Source: Drosophila persimilis (Eukaryota; Arthropoda; Insecta; Diptera; Drosophilidae). Taken from it: a stretch of 64,000 nt of DNA. The notes under the pieces are model-generated. The model saw only the letters and a list, made by a program, of their open reading frames with translations, was not told where the DNA came from and did not search any database. Below, piece by piece: positions 36,310 to 50,900 of the stretch. The position numbers and the translations under genes were made by a program. Numbering within the stretch: position 1 is the stretch's first letter; every line of letters starts with the position of its first letter. The stretch covers positions 16,368,001 through 16,432,000 of the forward strand of contig NW_020825289.1 of NCBI RefSeq assembly GCF_003286085.1, written 5' to 3'.

Positions 36310-39300
36310 AGCTCCCAGGCATCAGTCAGTTTCGGTTTGCAGTAAGTGGGGAGTGGGGGACTGAGCTGCAGGGGACGACACACACAGAGAGAATGGGAGA
36401 GAGCGAGCGAGATTGAGAGAGAGAGGGGTGGTCAGAGAGCAGCATCAGCAGCAGCAGGGTTTTGGCAACAATGCAGCAGAGCCAACAATGATGAATTTTT
36501 GAACTCAACGTGTAAAAGGTACAGTGCTGTCTGCCACCTGAAGGATGGACACTGGAAGTATAGAACAAAAATGGACAGAACTTGTAAAGAATATGAGATC
36601 AGGAGTATGACAGGATAGCGACCAACGTTAGTCCTCAGAGTAGCCCTAGCTGACTCCTGTCCCTGAATATAACCAAAGGCAGTGTTCAGGGCAAAAGGAT
36701 TTTCTATACTCTCACCACGGCTTATTAAACAGCTCTGTCCATGTGGGGCATGCCTCATCTCCTTTCATAAATTAGCCTTCAATCGCAACACCCCGCTGCG
36801 GAATAGCTGCGGGTAGAAAGCGCTTAAAAACGCTGACACATGAAATGCAATTCGCTGCAGCGACATCCACGGAGACTGCGCTCCAGCGACTGTGGCATGT
36901 CAGAAAACGGTATTAAGTGCAATCGAATCGCTTGACAGGAGCAGCGGGACTTCCATTCCCCCACCATGAGGCTCGATTCTGGTCGAGTGTTGGCCTGTTC
37001 TGCTCTGCTGTGGCATTGGGATAAATTGAGCCAAATGCCCCGCCAGGCTTTAATCATATTGAATGCTAAAATAATGCCCGAACCCGACACCCAATACCTG
37101 GTTATGAGATTCGCCTGCTTCCGAGGCTGGTGCCGCTCGACTCCGGCTCGATTCATATTACCGCATCGTTTGCGGCGACATTTAATTAAAATTTCTTTCG
37201 GCTGATAGGATGGCCGGGCCAAAAGTTTTGGTACCCCCTTCTCCAGCCTCCCCGTTCACTCTTATCAGCCGGCAATTTAGTGGCTTGAAGATAGCTCTTT
37301 GCTCTGCTCTCCGCACTGCACTTAATGGCCAAATGTGCAAACCAATTGGCCGGAACACGACAGAAAGGATGGGATTGGCCAGTTGGAGGAGTTGCAAATG
37401 CCACAAAGCGGCCATTAAACGACGCTTAATGACGCCAGACTGGCTGCCAGAGTCAGTCAGAGCCACGGACCAGAACGAGAGCCACAACTCGGCATTGTTA
37501 CATTTTCATTATAAATATTTCGACTCGGTTCTACTTATCTGGGGTCCCGACTATTGTCTCCGAGCAGATGTGCGGGTGTGTGCCAATAATATTACACATA
37601 CGCCTCATAGGCAGCTTTTTAATTTCCCATGCAGCAGGAGCCTCCGCATTCAGGCTGCTTTTCACTTCCTGCCCCGTTTGGGGTAAAAATTAAACGGAAC
37701 TTATGCCGCAATGTCGCTGACGTTTCCTGTCTGCCATTGTGGGCGTGTGTTTCTGTGTGAATGGAAGCAAGAAGAAGCGGCCCTCCGCACCCACTGATGG
37801 TGGGGGTAGTAACCTCAGAGGAGTAACCTTTAATGATGTGGAGTCTTCATATGGGGAAAAGGCATCCTCTTGCTGGGGGTATCTTAAAGTAGATTTATAC
37901 GTTGGTTTATACATATCTATAGATCTATTATTATAAATCGAACTATTTTCTATTATTTCTACCGTACAAATGGTGTATCGGCAGAGATGAATTTTCGTTC
38001 TTGCTTGCTTCCTCTTCAAAGGATGCAAATTGAAATGCATCTATACATTTTTGCCGTGGATCTCTCTGGTCAAATTAGACGCTTCACCGCACAAACAGCG
38101 CAGCAACCACCGCAAATGTCAAAAGTCGACTCCATTTAGACACAATTTAATTAATATTCGAATGAATAAACGCAACAAACGAAGCTTTCCCCTTCGCTGT
38201 GAATGTGTATGTGGGTGCAATCAGGTGGAAATTTATGCAACTGCCAGTTGCATGCAACAAAATCAAAGTGTTTTGTGGCTATTCAGCTAAATAATTTGAT
38301 GCGCCTCCAACATCGCTGGTGGAGTGAATATCAGTTTAATTTTGGTTTTTCGGAGGTTTCTGTATTTCTGGGTGGAAAGCAAAAGCCCAATTAAAGCCAG
38401 AAAGGGAGTCAACTCTTCAAGTCAAAGTCGAAGTCAAGTCCTGTACCGCACCCCATCCCATCCAGTCGCGTTCAGCTCTGTTCTGCTGTCCTGTCGGCTG
38501 CCTGGGCTTGCCCGGGGCAAGTTCTTGCCTCAAATATCTTGGGGCCATGGCAAAGAACCGCCAACAATGCCAAAGCAACAACAAAAAGACAAATACGAGG
38601 CCAAAACGAAAATAAAAAGCAACAACAACTGCATTTTAGTTTCGCCATCCCAAAAGGGCCGCCAGCAATGGCTGCACTGCGAGAAAAATGGGGTCGCAGC
38701 AGGAGAGGAGCAGGAGAGTGAATACTTCAATTCATTCAGATGGAATGAACAGCGAAACTGAAACTTTAAGATGAATAGAATACTATTTAGAACTAATTAT
38801 TTATACAGTGTATTTATTCTTTCATATAGTTATCATCCTTATGCCTGCACAAAACAGTAAGTTTCCGCTTTTCTCTCAGTGCAGTGCCGCCTTATATACC
38901 AGGGCTTATGTACCAAGTGCGGAACCAAGCTGAAGGAGTTGCGGATGAGGAGCTTCTGCAGCAGCAGAATCTGAAGCTGGCGCTGACGTCGTCGCAGTTT
39001 CTATACGAGGACTGTACGAAAAAGCGTGGCTGCGTGAAAAGGTGGCCTGCGGCAGAAACAGCGACAGCGGCAGCGGCATCGGCATCGGCAGAGGCAGCGT
39101 CGTCCGTGCGCTTCGCTGTACTAATGTTGCCCCAGGACTTAGACGCTTTGTTGAGAGCGAGCGGGGGCAAAAGCGGGAGAGAGGGACAAAGACGAAGGAG
39201 CGCCTGGAGCGATCTCCAGGATGGGCGGAGGCAGCATCGCCCTAGGATGCGCGCCTGCGCAGCTCCATCCAGCTGCATCTGCAACACGACTCTGTTTTAA

Positions 39301-42107
39301 TTTCACATTAATGTGGAGAGAGATGGTTCAGATGGCTTAACATTTGAGAGGACCTTTCCAGATCGATGGTGGACCACCAGTCGAAGAAAGTATTATCAGA
39401 AGGATCTGGAAATCATTCGTGGTCTACCAGCCCGGTATTTTGTCTTCGATGAGGTCTCTTAAGGCTTCTTCAACTGCATTATGCTGTGCCTTGTTGTTCT
39501 AACGAATGGAAAATAATCCTTTATAAAAACTTTTGGAATTTCAGCAAAATACATAGTTCGCTGTTTCATTCATTGTCGAATATTCTGTGTAAAATATTTA
39601 TAAATGAATATTTTCGGAAGTGTTGAAATTGGACTCTCGCTCCAACACCTCTCTACCTCTCTGCTCTTCCCACCAATACCGACCCCACCGGATCTATCGA
39701 GTCCACCTGATGCGGGGCCAACAAATGAAAAACAAATATTAAGCTTTTGTTGTTATGCCAAAATAGTGCTACAAATCCACACACACAGGGAGTGAGAGGG
39801 GGGGATAGAGAGACAGCGAGTGCTGTCCGCGAATAAACGAAAATTGTAAAGTGTTAAAAATAATAAATTATTTCTGTTGTTCCAAGTGGTATTAGAAAAT
39901 GTTCATGCATAAATTTAATTCGCGACGAGGCTGAAAAAACATTCCTAAATTGAAATTCCATTGTCCACAAAGGAATCGATCCGGCTGAATCGAATGGGAA
40001 AAATACACTGAAACGAGGAAAAACAATGACGGATACCTTCGGGGTCAGCAGCTTTCGATAATACTCTGGCAGTTTTATCGTGTCATTTATATCATCCATC
40101 CCATTTATTTCAACTTCTTCTGAGAAAGCGTTCCTATGGAAATGGAATGATATAATGGTCAAGTCCAATGTGTATGAGACCTCCAAAAAGTATTGTTCCT
40201 GCAACGTGATTTTAAATACATATTAATGACCCCAATCGGATCCGGCAAGTACTCCTCCTGCAAACGACTGCCTAAAAGCATGAAAATACTTTGCAAGAGT
40301 ATACAACTTTGGATACGGATGGATGGCTGATAGTCATTCGTTATCTGATGGTGGCACGGGACGACCACGACGCGTCTCCCAGCACCATTCATCCCTGACA
40401 TCGAATAAATGTCAGTGCCCGCGGCCGACTAATCCCTGGCCCATGGCCGGGGGCGCCACACTCTCCCACTTTACATATGCCCGTATGCCGCAATTTATGT
40501 AATTTGAAATGATTCGAAATGAATGCGAGCGGGGGCCCAAGAAGGCCATAAATCACAGATACTTTCCGCTGCAGCAGCAGATAAACCAGAGCCAACATCG
40601 AACTTGTTTGAGGAGCCAGCATGCATGAGAGAACCCAGAGAAAGAGAGCTGCTATCACAACACATCAATGGGCCTCAGGAGAAGTGGATGGGGTTGTGGC
40701 GGGGGGGGACAGCATCAACCGTTTACAACGTAAACACAACACAAACAATGCAAGACAGTGACGAAAAGAAGAGCGGAAGCAGAGGGGAGTGTTTAGGCAA
40801 GGTAAATTAAATTGAAGGTAAGGCAGCACTGCTCTCCAGTTTCCACTTCAGGCTTCCCACTGACCAAAGCCTGTTTTGAGACCGATACTTCCAACAGCCT
40901 TACCATACATTGAATGACCTTGCGCAGAGCAGAGCGGCGGGCAGGGAAGAGCCGAACAGAGAAGCAGCTCCAAACACGAACATACATTTCTTACCCAGAA
41001 ACCGCCGCGGGGTCTATTTTTTCTCCTTCTCAGTCTCCTCTTTCACTATCCGAATATGAAATCTGGCCCCAGGGATGACAAGAATGAAATCCAACTCGGT
41101 TCACAGCATAACGAGACAGATAGAGACAGACTGAGAGAGACAGAGAAAGAGAGAGAGAGAGAGAGCGAGACCCATAGAGTTGAGGGCCAGTTTAATTGGA
41201 AATGAAAACCAAAGATCCAAAGCTCTGCCCAGGGATTTTCCCCAAATGAATCAGTATTTTATTGGATATACTCTTATGTTAATTATGTACACAATTCTGT
41301 TTCCGTTTCGGCCACCATTAGCCCTGCTTCGAGGGGGCCTCCAAATGGATGCCAAATTTAACTGAGGGCGATATATTCTCACAAATAAGGAATGTGGGAA
41401 CTTTTTTCTGCCTTCCCGCACATACACTCACACACTCATATCGAAACCTATCTTCTGCTGAAGAAACAATGCTGCAAATGTCCCCCCGGCGGTGGCTCTT
41501 TCAGTACGACGGGGCTACGGCGCTCATTTATTTCACAGTCGTGGACAAGATAATCGCCAATGTCCGCCGCTTAGAGGAATGGCAAGAGGCAAAGGGAGCT
41601 GCTCTTCGGCTGCCCCCCACCAAACATCGGCCCAAGTCGTCGTCCCATGGAAATGTATTCCAATAATGTTCACACGGAATCCATTTGGAATGAAGTCGTT
41701 TTCCTTAGCTCCAGTTAAGACCTCGTCTGGCCCAAACATGTCAGTCAGTCGTCGCTCAACGAGCTGTGGCAGTGGCAACAGCTGTACGACATAGACACAT
41801 GCAACCAGCTTACACACGCTGCAGCATCCCTGTTCTCACTTCTCTTAGAGCCGCTGCCGCAGACAGACAGTAACTGAAACTGTCACAACGTCAGCGCGGA
41901 CACCTTTGGCGCTCTTTCGACTTCATTTGGATATCAGACTCGACTGGGTCTCTGGTCGCCTGTCTCTGTCTCTCCGCCTGTTGTCATGGCTGCTAAAGCC
42001 AAAGCCAGAGCAAGAGCCTCAGCTCTATCTCCATCTGCAGCTTCATTTCCATCTACAACCCCAAGTTCCAGCTCCAGCCAAAGCCAAAGCTGCTCTGGGG
42101 CCTGTTT

Positions 42108-42126
42108 CGCTTGTAATTATAATATT
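42108..42126 (+). repeat. Dispersed 19-bp motif, copy 3
   Basis: A perfect 19-bp core match in the same orientation, 5,830 bp after copy 2. The right flank is CCAGCCAACCCAG, a weaker match. A GGGGCC run lies just upstream, as in the other copies. Confidence 0.85.
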
Positions 42127-44949
42127 CCAGCCAACCCAGAATCTTGCCCACGGCCAGAGGAAGATGAAGCGGCGTCATACGGAACGTTGTTGCTGCTTCT
42201 GCTCTGCCACAAGCAACACAACGAAGACGGCAGCGTCTACGACGCCTGCAGACTTTGCGGATGACCCCGGGCGCCACAAATGCTGATTACGAAGCCGCCC
42301 CACCATCAGAATCCCCATCAGCACCACAGAAAAAAAAAAACAAAACCAGGAATCGCAGAGAAGAACCCAACGAAACAGGGATACCCTTACGATTGGAGAT
42401 TATAAAGGAGCTTTGTGGAGAGAAAAAGGAAGTACAGTAGATGTCAAAAGTGAATCAGAACGAAAAATAGCCCAATAATATAATTATAATTATAATTTTT
42501 GTACATTAAGATCCGGTTTATCGAGTGTATTTACAGCAGTGTATTAATGTACTCTGTTTCGTATTCTGAATCTAGATGGGATGGAGGCTACCCCTTAGAG
42601 AATCTCCGCACCCAAAAGGGGAGTCGGGAAGCCTTTTCACTTGTGTGTGTGTGTGTGTGTGCGTGTGTGCGTGTGTATGGCCTTGGGGGTCGAGTGGGGC
42701 TGTGCGTGTCCAGGCCCAGGACATCGCTGTCCGGTGGCCCAGCTTCCCTATTTACATGGCTGGGAGTATTTCATTTATTTCATTGTGCTCTTCATATTAC
42801 ATATTGCATTTGCAATTTTGATTGCAGCTGCCCTCTGTCTAGACTGCGGAGGGAGAGGGGGTGAGAGGGGGCACAAGGGCATACGCAGGGATGCATCCAC
42901 AGGAATTTGGAGGACTGATTGACAGGACTGGACATGGAAGCAGGGGAAGAATCAGCTCCTAGAAACAGTATTTTTGTCGTGTAAGACACGACAATTTCTC
43001 TATTCAAATGTTAAACCACTCTAGTCACACAAAAAGAGACAGAAGAAGGTAGCTCGGGGCCATTCAGATTCAGTGGCCATTTTTCCTATTATGAGAAATA
43101 ATATTTTAGTCAAATATTTGATTTAAATACGATAACTTGGCATTAAGTAAATAAACATAAATAAGACAAAAGACAAGCAAACAACAAATGTCAGATCGAA
43201 TGCCTTCCCCGGGGCCAAACTGTGATTTTTATACGAACGAAAATGCCCTGCCATGTTGTTGTGGTTGCACTCTATTATCAATTGCAGCGACATTGATAAA
43301 CGATGGCTGTCGGAAAAACAGCAGGGAAACGATGAGTATCTACAGCATCAGCATCAATATCAGCAGCAGGAAAAACAAAGAAAATGGCAGCAACAATCCG
43401 CATTTCTGTGGCCAGCGGACAGAATAAAAGTCATAAAATCAATGCACAAATTGCATGAAATGTCCGTACTTATATCTGTATCTGCATCAGAGTCTGTATC
43501 TGTTTGATTTCAGATTTCAGATCAAAGGCAGATATTTATCTGTCTATCTGTCAAATGCACACGCGCCCAGACCTCAATCAAGCAAGGGAAAAGGAGTTGC
43601 CAAGAGGTAGTTGGGGCGCGGGAGCGTCTGCACAAAAATTAAATTTTTCCAGGGCCTTAATTACACGGCCCACCAGGAGGCCAGTACATTTTCCGCCTCG
43701 GGATATCCATTTAACATACGATTCATTGGCACTTGCCAGAGCTGGATTGAAGAGCAGTCAACTCTGCCCAATTCCATCCTCAATTCCTCAATCATATCTT
43801 TCATCTGAGAAGAACGGGCAGAGAATGCTATCGAAAATCTTCATTAAGCTGAAAGTACAACAAAAGAGGAGGACCAAATAATCTGTCGTGTTCAATTTGA
43901 GGAAATATCTTTCATATTCCTTGATGTTGATTGCAGCTCGTCCAATGCGAAGCAACAGTCCAACAACAGTCCGAACAATGGCCGAAACTAAGCCCCGGCC
44001 ACAAACAATTTCCCCAAAAATTCATCCAGCCCAAAATGAATATTGAAAATGAAAAATAAATAAAATGCTACACTCGAAAAAACACACTTGTAACACATCG
44101 CTCGGGTATTCTAATATAAGAACCGAACTATATTAGAGATTTTTTTCTGTGCAGACAACGTTGGAGGGAACCAACAGTGGTGCACCAAAAAGGGGTTGGT
44201 GTTAAAGTTAAAGGCAAAGACTGCAAGTAATCTAGTATTCCGAAAATTCGTTAACCCAAATGTAGCTGGAACCCCTCTGAAAGTAGCCGCCTCTGCCCGG
44301 ACCCTGCTCCCGTATGCAACAACTAATTGCAACCCTGCCTGCACATGCCGCAATTAAAGGAAATATGAAATTTCAATCGAAATTCTAGCCAAATTTCCAA
44401 AAATTTCTTTCGTTTTCCCCCGTGCATTCATGGGTTGTATTCATTTCAGTACGCATGGGAGTTTCGGTTCCACATACTCCTCCAGAAACACACACCAGTA
44501 ACAATAAATCAGAATACAAGAACTGGCCAAATACAAGGATCGAAAAGTGCATAACGAGAGCATAAATTGCCAACAATAAATAACCGAAAAAATGGTAAAT
44601 AAAGTTGCAGCACACAAATATTTCATGAAGGAGCGAACGGGTCGAGCCAATCCTGGCTTAGGGCTAAAGAGCAGATGCCAAAAACGGGAAACGGTAAGAC
44701 ACCCAGACGCCCAAGTACCCGTACAGTGGACAACGGACAAGGGACAGTGCCCCAACACCAAGCAGCAAATGCCAAACACGAGGCGAGGCCAGAAGTATTT
44801 TGCGGCCAACTTAGCTCTGGCCAGAGATGGTAGCGTGACTAACGGCAGGCGGGAGGAATACGATTACGCCTACTACCACGAGATGAGGAAAAGGTTTAAC
44901 TCCCACCAGGTATGGGTGCATGGTTCACGCGCCCATCTCTAGCTGGTTT

Positions 44950-44956
<7 letters not shown>

Positions 44957-44981
<25 letters not shown>

Positions 44982-44982
44982 A
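44957..44982. repeat. (CA)n microsatellite
   Basis: About 13 CA units. Confidence 0.9.
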
Positions 44983-44999
44983 CGCAAATCCAAGCAGAG

Positions 45000-47900
45000 A
45001 GGCCAACTGCAGTCGGACAGCCGCTCTTGGTCCTCGCCAAGCGATGCGGTGGAGGTGGGAGCGGTTCTCGTATCGAAAAACCAAAAAGTAAAAATGCCCC
45101 CCAGCGAATGTTGCAAGCAGCGCCAGAGATAAGCAGCCCGACTGCGGCAGCGGCAACTTAACATTTTGCACAGCCAGAAAGCGATGGGGAGAGGGCCAAA
45201 GGCAGAGAGAGATTGGGAGGAGAAGCACAAACAAATTTCCTACTTACCCCAATGTTTAAGCTCTTCAATTGGCTAAAAGCGTTATTCTCTGTGTGTCCGC
45301 TATCTAAATGTGGCACGATTATTGTTATTACTGTTGTTGCTGTTGTTGTTGCCATTGCAGTGGTTGTTGCGGGCGGCGTCCAGTTGGTTTAACTATTTAT
45401 TTGCATATGAGGTTTACTTGAAAATCTAGAATTTATTAGCAATTTGCAATGCACTGGAAGACACAGCGAGAACGAACGACTGGAGGGAGGCACAGGGAAA
45501 CAGGTAAGTGAACTGCCAAGACCTCTGCACTCTTCCTCTCATCCTTCTCAGCCGCAGGGCACACAAATAGCAGCACACGAAACGGCATCAAGACTTTTGT
45601 CAACGCAAACGCAATACGTAGTTGCAAAATGTGGAGAATATGAGCGAAAATAAAGGAACAAGCGCAATCGAGATGATGCTGGGCATGCTGAGCGAATCAA
45701 CACCCTACATGCAGAAATAATGGCTGGAGTTTCCATCAATCAAATGGAATTTGCGACTTATTGGCATGGTGTAGGCACAAGGCACGCTTAACTATTGCCC
45801 TTTGATTTCTACCTTGCACATTGGACTTGCAAGATTACCATCTCAGAATATAGCCACACTGCAGTCTGGCACACCTAAAATCCTGGCATATACTGGGCAT
45901 CGAGAGAAAGACTTGGCGGTCATATAAGAACACCAAGAGGAGCAACAACAAAGGCAACTACCGCTGGCGATGGAGAAATAAGAGCGAGCAGTGGCAGCCG
46001 CATAGCGCGGCAGCGGCTGCGGCTGCGGTGGCGGTGGCAGCGACAGGCGGCAACAACAACAAATTGGAATATATGGCTGGCAGGCATAACGGTGTTCATA
46101 ATAATGATGGCGTGGTCTCTGAAAAGAACCATGATGGAGAAGCACCAGAGCCGGAGCAGGAGCCCACGAGAGAACCAGGAGCGGGAGCAGGAGCAGGAGC
46201 CGGAGCAGAAGCCGAGGCCGAGGCAAGGACAACATAGCCGCAACATAATGAAAACGAAGGGAATTTTCAGTTCGCGAACTCTGTGAAGGCAGGGGCACAG
46301 AGGACGTACAACGCACGAAACCGCACAGAATGGCCGCCGGCCATTGCAAGTTCTCAAGTGCTTCCGGCTGAGAGGTTGCCTATCCAGCAGAACCGCAGCG
46401 AGAATGAGGACGAGGACGAGGACGAGGGCAGTGACAGCTACCTACGAACCTACCAACCTACCTACCAATACTGTCATGTGGTTTCTTTGCTGTTGACGGT
46501 GGAGGGGGTTGGCAGTGCTCCTGGTTGACTGCCACTAACCATTGAGCTTCATCAGCAGCCAGGGCGAGGACGTCGCCATCATGGGACGGAAATGAGTGAA
46601 GCGTGACATTTGCTGCTCCGGCGATGTCACGCTACGCTGCCGCTACGGCTGCTTCTCTCGCTTGTTCCTTCACCTTCTCTGTTTCCTCCTTCTTTGCCTG
46701 GTCTTTATCCTTTCCTCATCCCCATAGCCACATCCACATGTGTTGGGCCGCAGGCTAGGCAAAAGGAAACTCCTCGTATAACGCAAATTAAAAATCCCAC
46801 TGCCTGATGCCTGCATGCAAGACACTCCATCCAGGGGTGGGGAAAATCCGTAATGGGAAACTATCGCTCTCCCCTCCTTCCACCCTATCCTCCGCGTCTT
46901 AAAAGTGCCACAGAAAGTATGCAATGCTATTTTCATAATTGCCCAGCTACAACATATAGTAAATTAATATATATGTACATATATCATAAATGTAAGTTGA
47001 GGTAGTTTTCCCACTCTCCAGGAAGTCTAGCTTGTGAAATTCCTTTACTGGAATTTCCTTCGACACTGCTTTGACCTCTTTAAATATTACAAAAATCAGC
47101 CTGTACCTCCCTTTTAACCTAAACGTGCCGCGGGGGACAAGCATTTCAACATCAAAACAAATGCATAACAAAAGGTGTAACACACATATCATGCATATTT
47201 TGAGAGAAATTGCCTCGAACGCCGTGGCTGCTGCTGCCGCATTTGCCGGACCCTACCCCTGCCCCTTCCGTCATCCGACCCACCCTTCGCATCGTGCCAC
47301 AATCAACCTTTGGCAGCGGCTCGCGCTTTTGTCTCGCCACAGGCCAAATATCGATGTAAAGAATTAAAAACATAGGTACATGCGTCCTGGCGGCGTGGGG
47401 GCGGGCTCTGGCCCCAGGGACTAGGCGGAGGGCGCGGCCTAAGCTCGTGGGTGGGGGCGAGCAGAAGAGCAGATACAATAAAACATGCAAATATGCGCCC
47501 AAGGACATTGCAACAGCAGCAGCAACAACAGCTAGAACCACGATAGCAGACACAGTGAAAACAGAGCGCCAAAGAACGTAGCCCCAAACATCAAACACAC
47601 GCACACACACACACACACACAAAAACATAGAGAGAGTGAGTCCTTTGGTGGCGGCATGACCGCAGGTGTATACATGTGCATATGTGTATGTGTGTGTGTC
47701 TGTGGGGGGAGATACCAAAGGGCATAAAGTTTATTTAGCTTTAGTCGAAATTAAAGGCCTTTGTATATTAAGTAACCCACATGGAAAGGATCCATCCTGC
47801 TCACAGACGTAGACACAGACATACATAAATGCAGTGCGATAACCCACACACACATACCCCCCAGCCCACACATACACATACACGCTTTGAGTGTTGAAGT

Positions 47901-50900
47901 TGTACATAAAATATGCCGCTGGCCGTTCTAAACATACCAAAAATGAAATTTGTACCAAAAAAAAAAGACAGATACAAGAAAGGAAAGAGCAGCTTTGATG
48001 CACCGAAGCTTTCGATACCCTTGAGATCTATGGTATTCAAAAACTACATAATTTATCTGTTAAAACACATTTAAATGTAGTTCTTTCCTCTCTGCAATTT
48101 AAACATCTGCTCAAAATAATAATAACTTCAGGAAGGGTATATAGAAGAATAAGCCGAACCGAATTTGATTTAAATGTTGGTCCGAGGGGCCAAAAGACCG
48201 CCGCGGGTCATCGTCGCGTACCTCCAAAACGAGCTGTAAAGTTTCTCCCCCATGCGGGTGGTGCGTGTGGGCATTCAGGTGTCCTCCTGGGGACGAGTAC
48301 TCTACTGCGATATGCAAATACTTGGCCCGAATCGTGATTTCATCAAAAGAGAGCATTTGGAGACAATGAAATTGTAAAGCGGCCTAGGTCGTAAAGCCCT
48401 AAATGGCCTTTGAACGATGGTAATGCCCCATATTAAATCTCATCAAAGTTACTTTATGGAGAAGGCTTAAAGTCCGGCGGGAAATACGCGGGTAAGTCGT
48501 TTTCCCATTACAGATTCCTGCAACCCTTTGGCATGATTATTAACTCAGAGCCGTATTTACATTTTGACAATCGCGGTGGCAATCATCCGGCGACGGTTAC
48601 GGGTCCGGGGCTGGGATGGGGACTGGGAGTGGCACTGCAACTGCAACTGGAGGTGGGAAATGTCACTGCAGTTGCAAGGGGCATAAAAACTGATGACTTG
48701 TGCCGCTGTCTGCTCCGTAACAGTCACTGTCCCGGCCCCCCCTCAATTTCCGCGACCGTGTCCCAATGGTACAATTTCATTTTTGATTCCGCTTTTTGTC
48801 CGCAACATATAAAAATTCATGAAATGTTGTACCCCCACCCGCCATTGTCGGTTGTAAAATATATATGTACCTACATGTCGAATGCGTATACATACATATA
48901 TGTTGTATATTTAAATGCCGTAACATTGATTGACAAAAGCCATATCGCCAAAAGAGAGAGCACAGCGCAGACAGAAGACAGAAGACAGGACCGACAGGGC
49001 GTATGAGTAATGTAACGCGATGCGAAAACCCGAAACAATGCAATTCCCAATAAAGATGAGGCGGGGGCTCCAGAAAAATTTGATGCGATTTTCAGTTTTT
49101 ATGCATATGCTGATGCTGTGTGTGCAGCAGCGCTTTCCCCAGAAGGATATACCGGAAAACTCCACTCTCACAAACGGAAAACCTCTAGCGAAATCGAGTC
49201 CGAGAATGCATTAATCTAATCAAATATTCGGAATGCAAATAAAACTTAGAAAGTACAAAACTATTGGTTTGCTGCACTGAAAAAAAGTTCCTGCCGACCA
49301 ACAATAAAAAAAGCCTAAATATTTAATGCGATTTTTATAGAATTTATTTTGATTTTATTACAGAACTCATTAATTATTTCCGGAATACGGACTAGAATAT
49401 GAGCTCCAGGATCTGGGCATGCATAAGGAAAGTGTTTTTGCCTTGACTGCCTGCATCTCTAATGCCTTTGTCCGCGACGCCAGAGCACAATTTGAATATA
49501 TTTAGGATCCACAGCCGACATGTTGATTCCAATACCATTAAGGCACACGCTAAGCTAAGCATATATACTCGTATGCATATATAGACAGTGAGCGAGAGGT
49601 GGGCGGGCGGTTGATGCAGTATTCTATATAATTGTGCAGTCTCACATTTTGCGGGGCTAATCTGCATTTAAATGGAATTTTTAATTATTTTCCTGGCCGC
49701 ATCCTTTGACAATCACAGCGGGACGCTGTCGTTTGGCCACGGCCATCAGAATAAGAGCCCGCGGCGGAAGCGAGGCGAGGCGGTGTCCGTGTCTGTTGCT
49801 CTGTCCGTGTCCACGTCCGTGTCCTGGCAATAAAATGCAGTTCGAATTTAAATAAAATTTAACCAGAACGCTAGGGTAGTTGTGTCAACTATAAGATATC
49901 TGTTAGTGCGAAAATATCTTTGATATCTTCTTACAAAGTGATTGTCTTGTTTTTGGCTGAAATACCTATGCGTTCGGAACAATTTTTAGTGAATACGAAC
50001 ATAATCAATTCAAAGCGGCCTATAAACATATGGACAGCACTGAATTTTCCATATACCCTTTTACTTCAGAGGTATCAGGTATAGCACGCTGGTTCACACA
50101 TACACAAGAGCCAGTTCAACGCCCAGGCCCCACCCCTCGTCCATTGAGCGCATTTTAGATTGCCAATCAAAATGCGGAACAAAATTATAACAGTCGATGG
50201 GTTAGCGAGGGACTAGATATAGATGGGACCGCGGCACCTAACATATTTCCCATCAACGACTAAGCAAATAAGAATATTAATGGTTTTTTCCAGCCATTGG
50301 GCAATATTTTGTACCCTCTAATGCTTAATATACATACATACACCTGAGCGGGTTTATCGATTAGGCGACATACGACCACATCTTTTTCTCCCTCTCTCTT
50401 TCCCCTCTCTTGCTGTAACTTCCCTTTTTGATCAATAATATCTGTGGCTTGCATGAAATTAAAATTGGCGACATTTTACAAATTTAATTTTTGATTTTAT
50501 TCCAATAAAACAAGTTGTAATTAACATGTTAATTAATAGTTGGGTTGGCCCGAGGGACGTATGAGAATATTTAATAAAAATCTGTTGCATAATTCTAGGC
50601 TGCTAATAATTCCTACCGTGCGTGCGTGTGCGTGTTGCCTCATTAAAAAATAAGTCCTTGTTGTGTTAATATTAATTACTTTTAGCTGCCTGAAAAAAAA
50701 ACCGATTCGGCAACTGCAGGCAAACAATAAAAATTTCATTGTTAATTTTAATGACAATCAAAGTTGAGGTCGCGGGAAGAGTTTATTTTTCTGCCCCGAT
50801 CAGGCGGCATTCCAGCTGTCAAAGTCGATGGGGAATGGGAAGGGGAAGTAGAGAATCCTGACGCGGGGGGGGGTTGAGAAATATTTGTCATTCTGGTCAT

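Larger units (their letters stand above)
33391..44999. other. Non-coding region upstream of twz, part 3
   Basis: Holds a CCACTG hexamer run (about 33687-33725), a CAA/CAG tract (about 34116-34155), motif copies 2 (36278) and 3 (42108), a GT run (about 42644-42662) and a CA run (44957-44982). A GC-rich patch at 38.9-39.3 kb gives overlapping open frames on both strands, with no domain or splice support. I see no gene. Confidence 0.5.

Noticed and set aside
38891..38900. TATATA as a promoter TATA box
   Set aside because: No initiator lies 25-35 bp away on either strand and no gene follows.
38884..39300. Overlapping 138- and 131-codon frames on opposite strands
   Set aside because: A GC-rich patch keeps both strands open. 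There are no motifs, no splice pairing and no preference for either strand.
44592..44942. 116-codon ATG frame ending near a GTATGG donor
   Set aside because: It has some coding-like residues near the end, but no motif, no partner exon and no strong start context.
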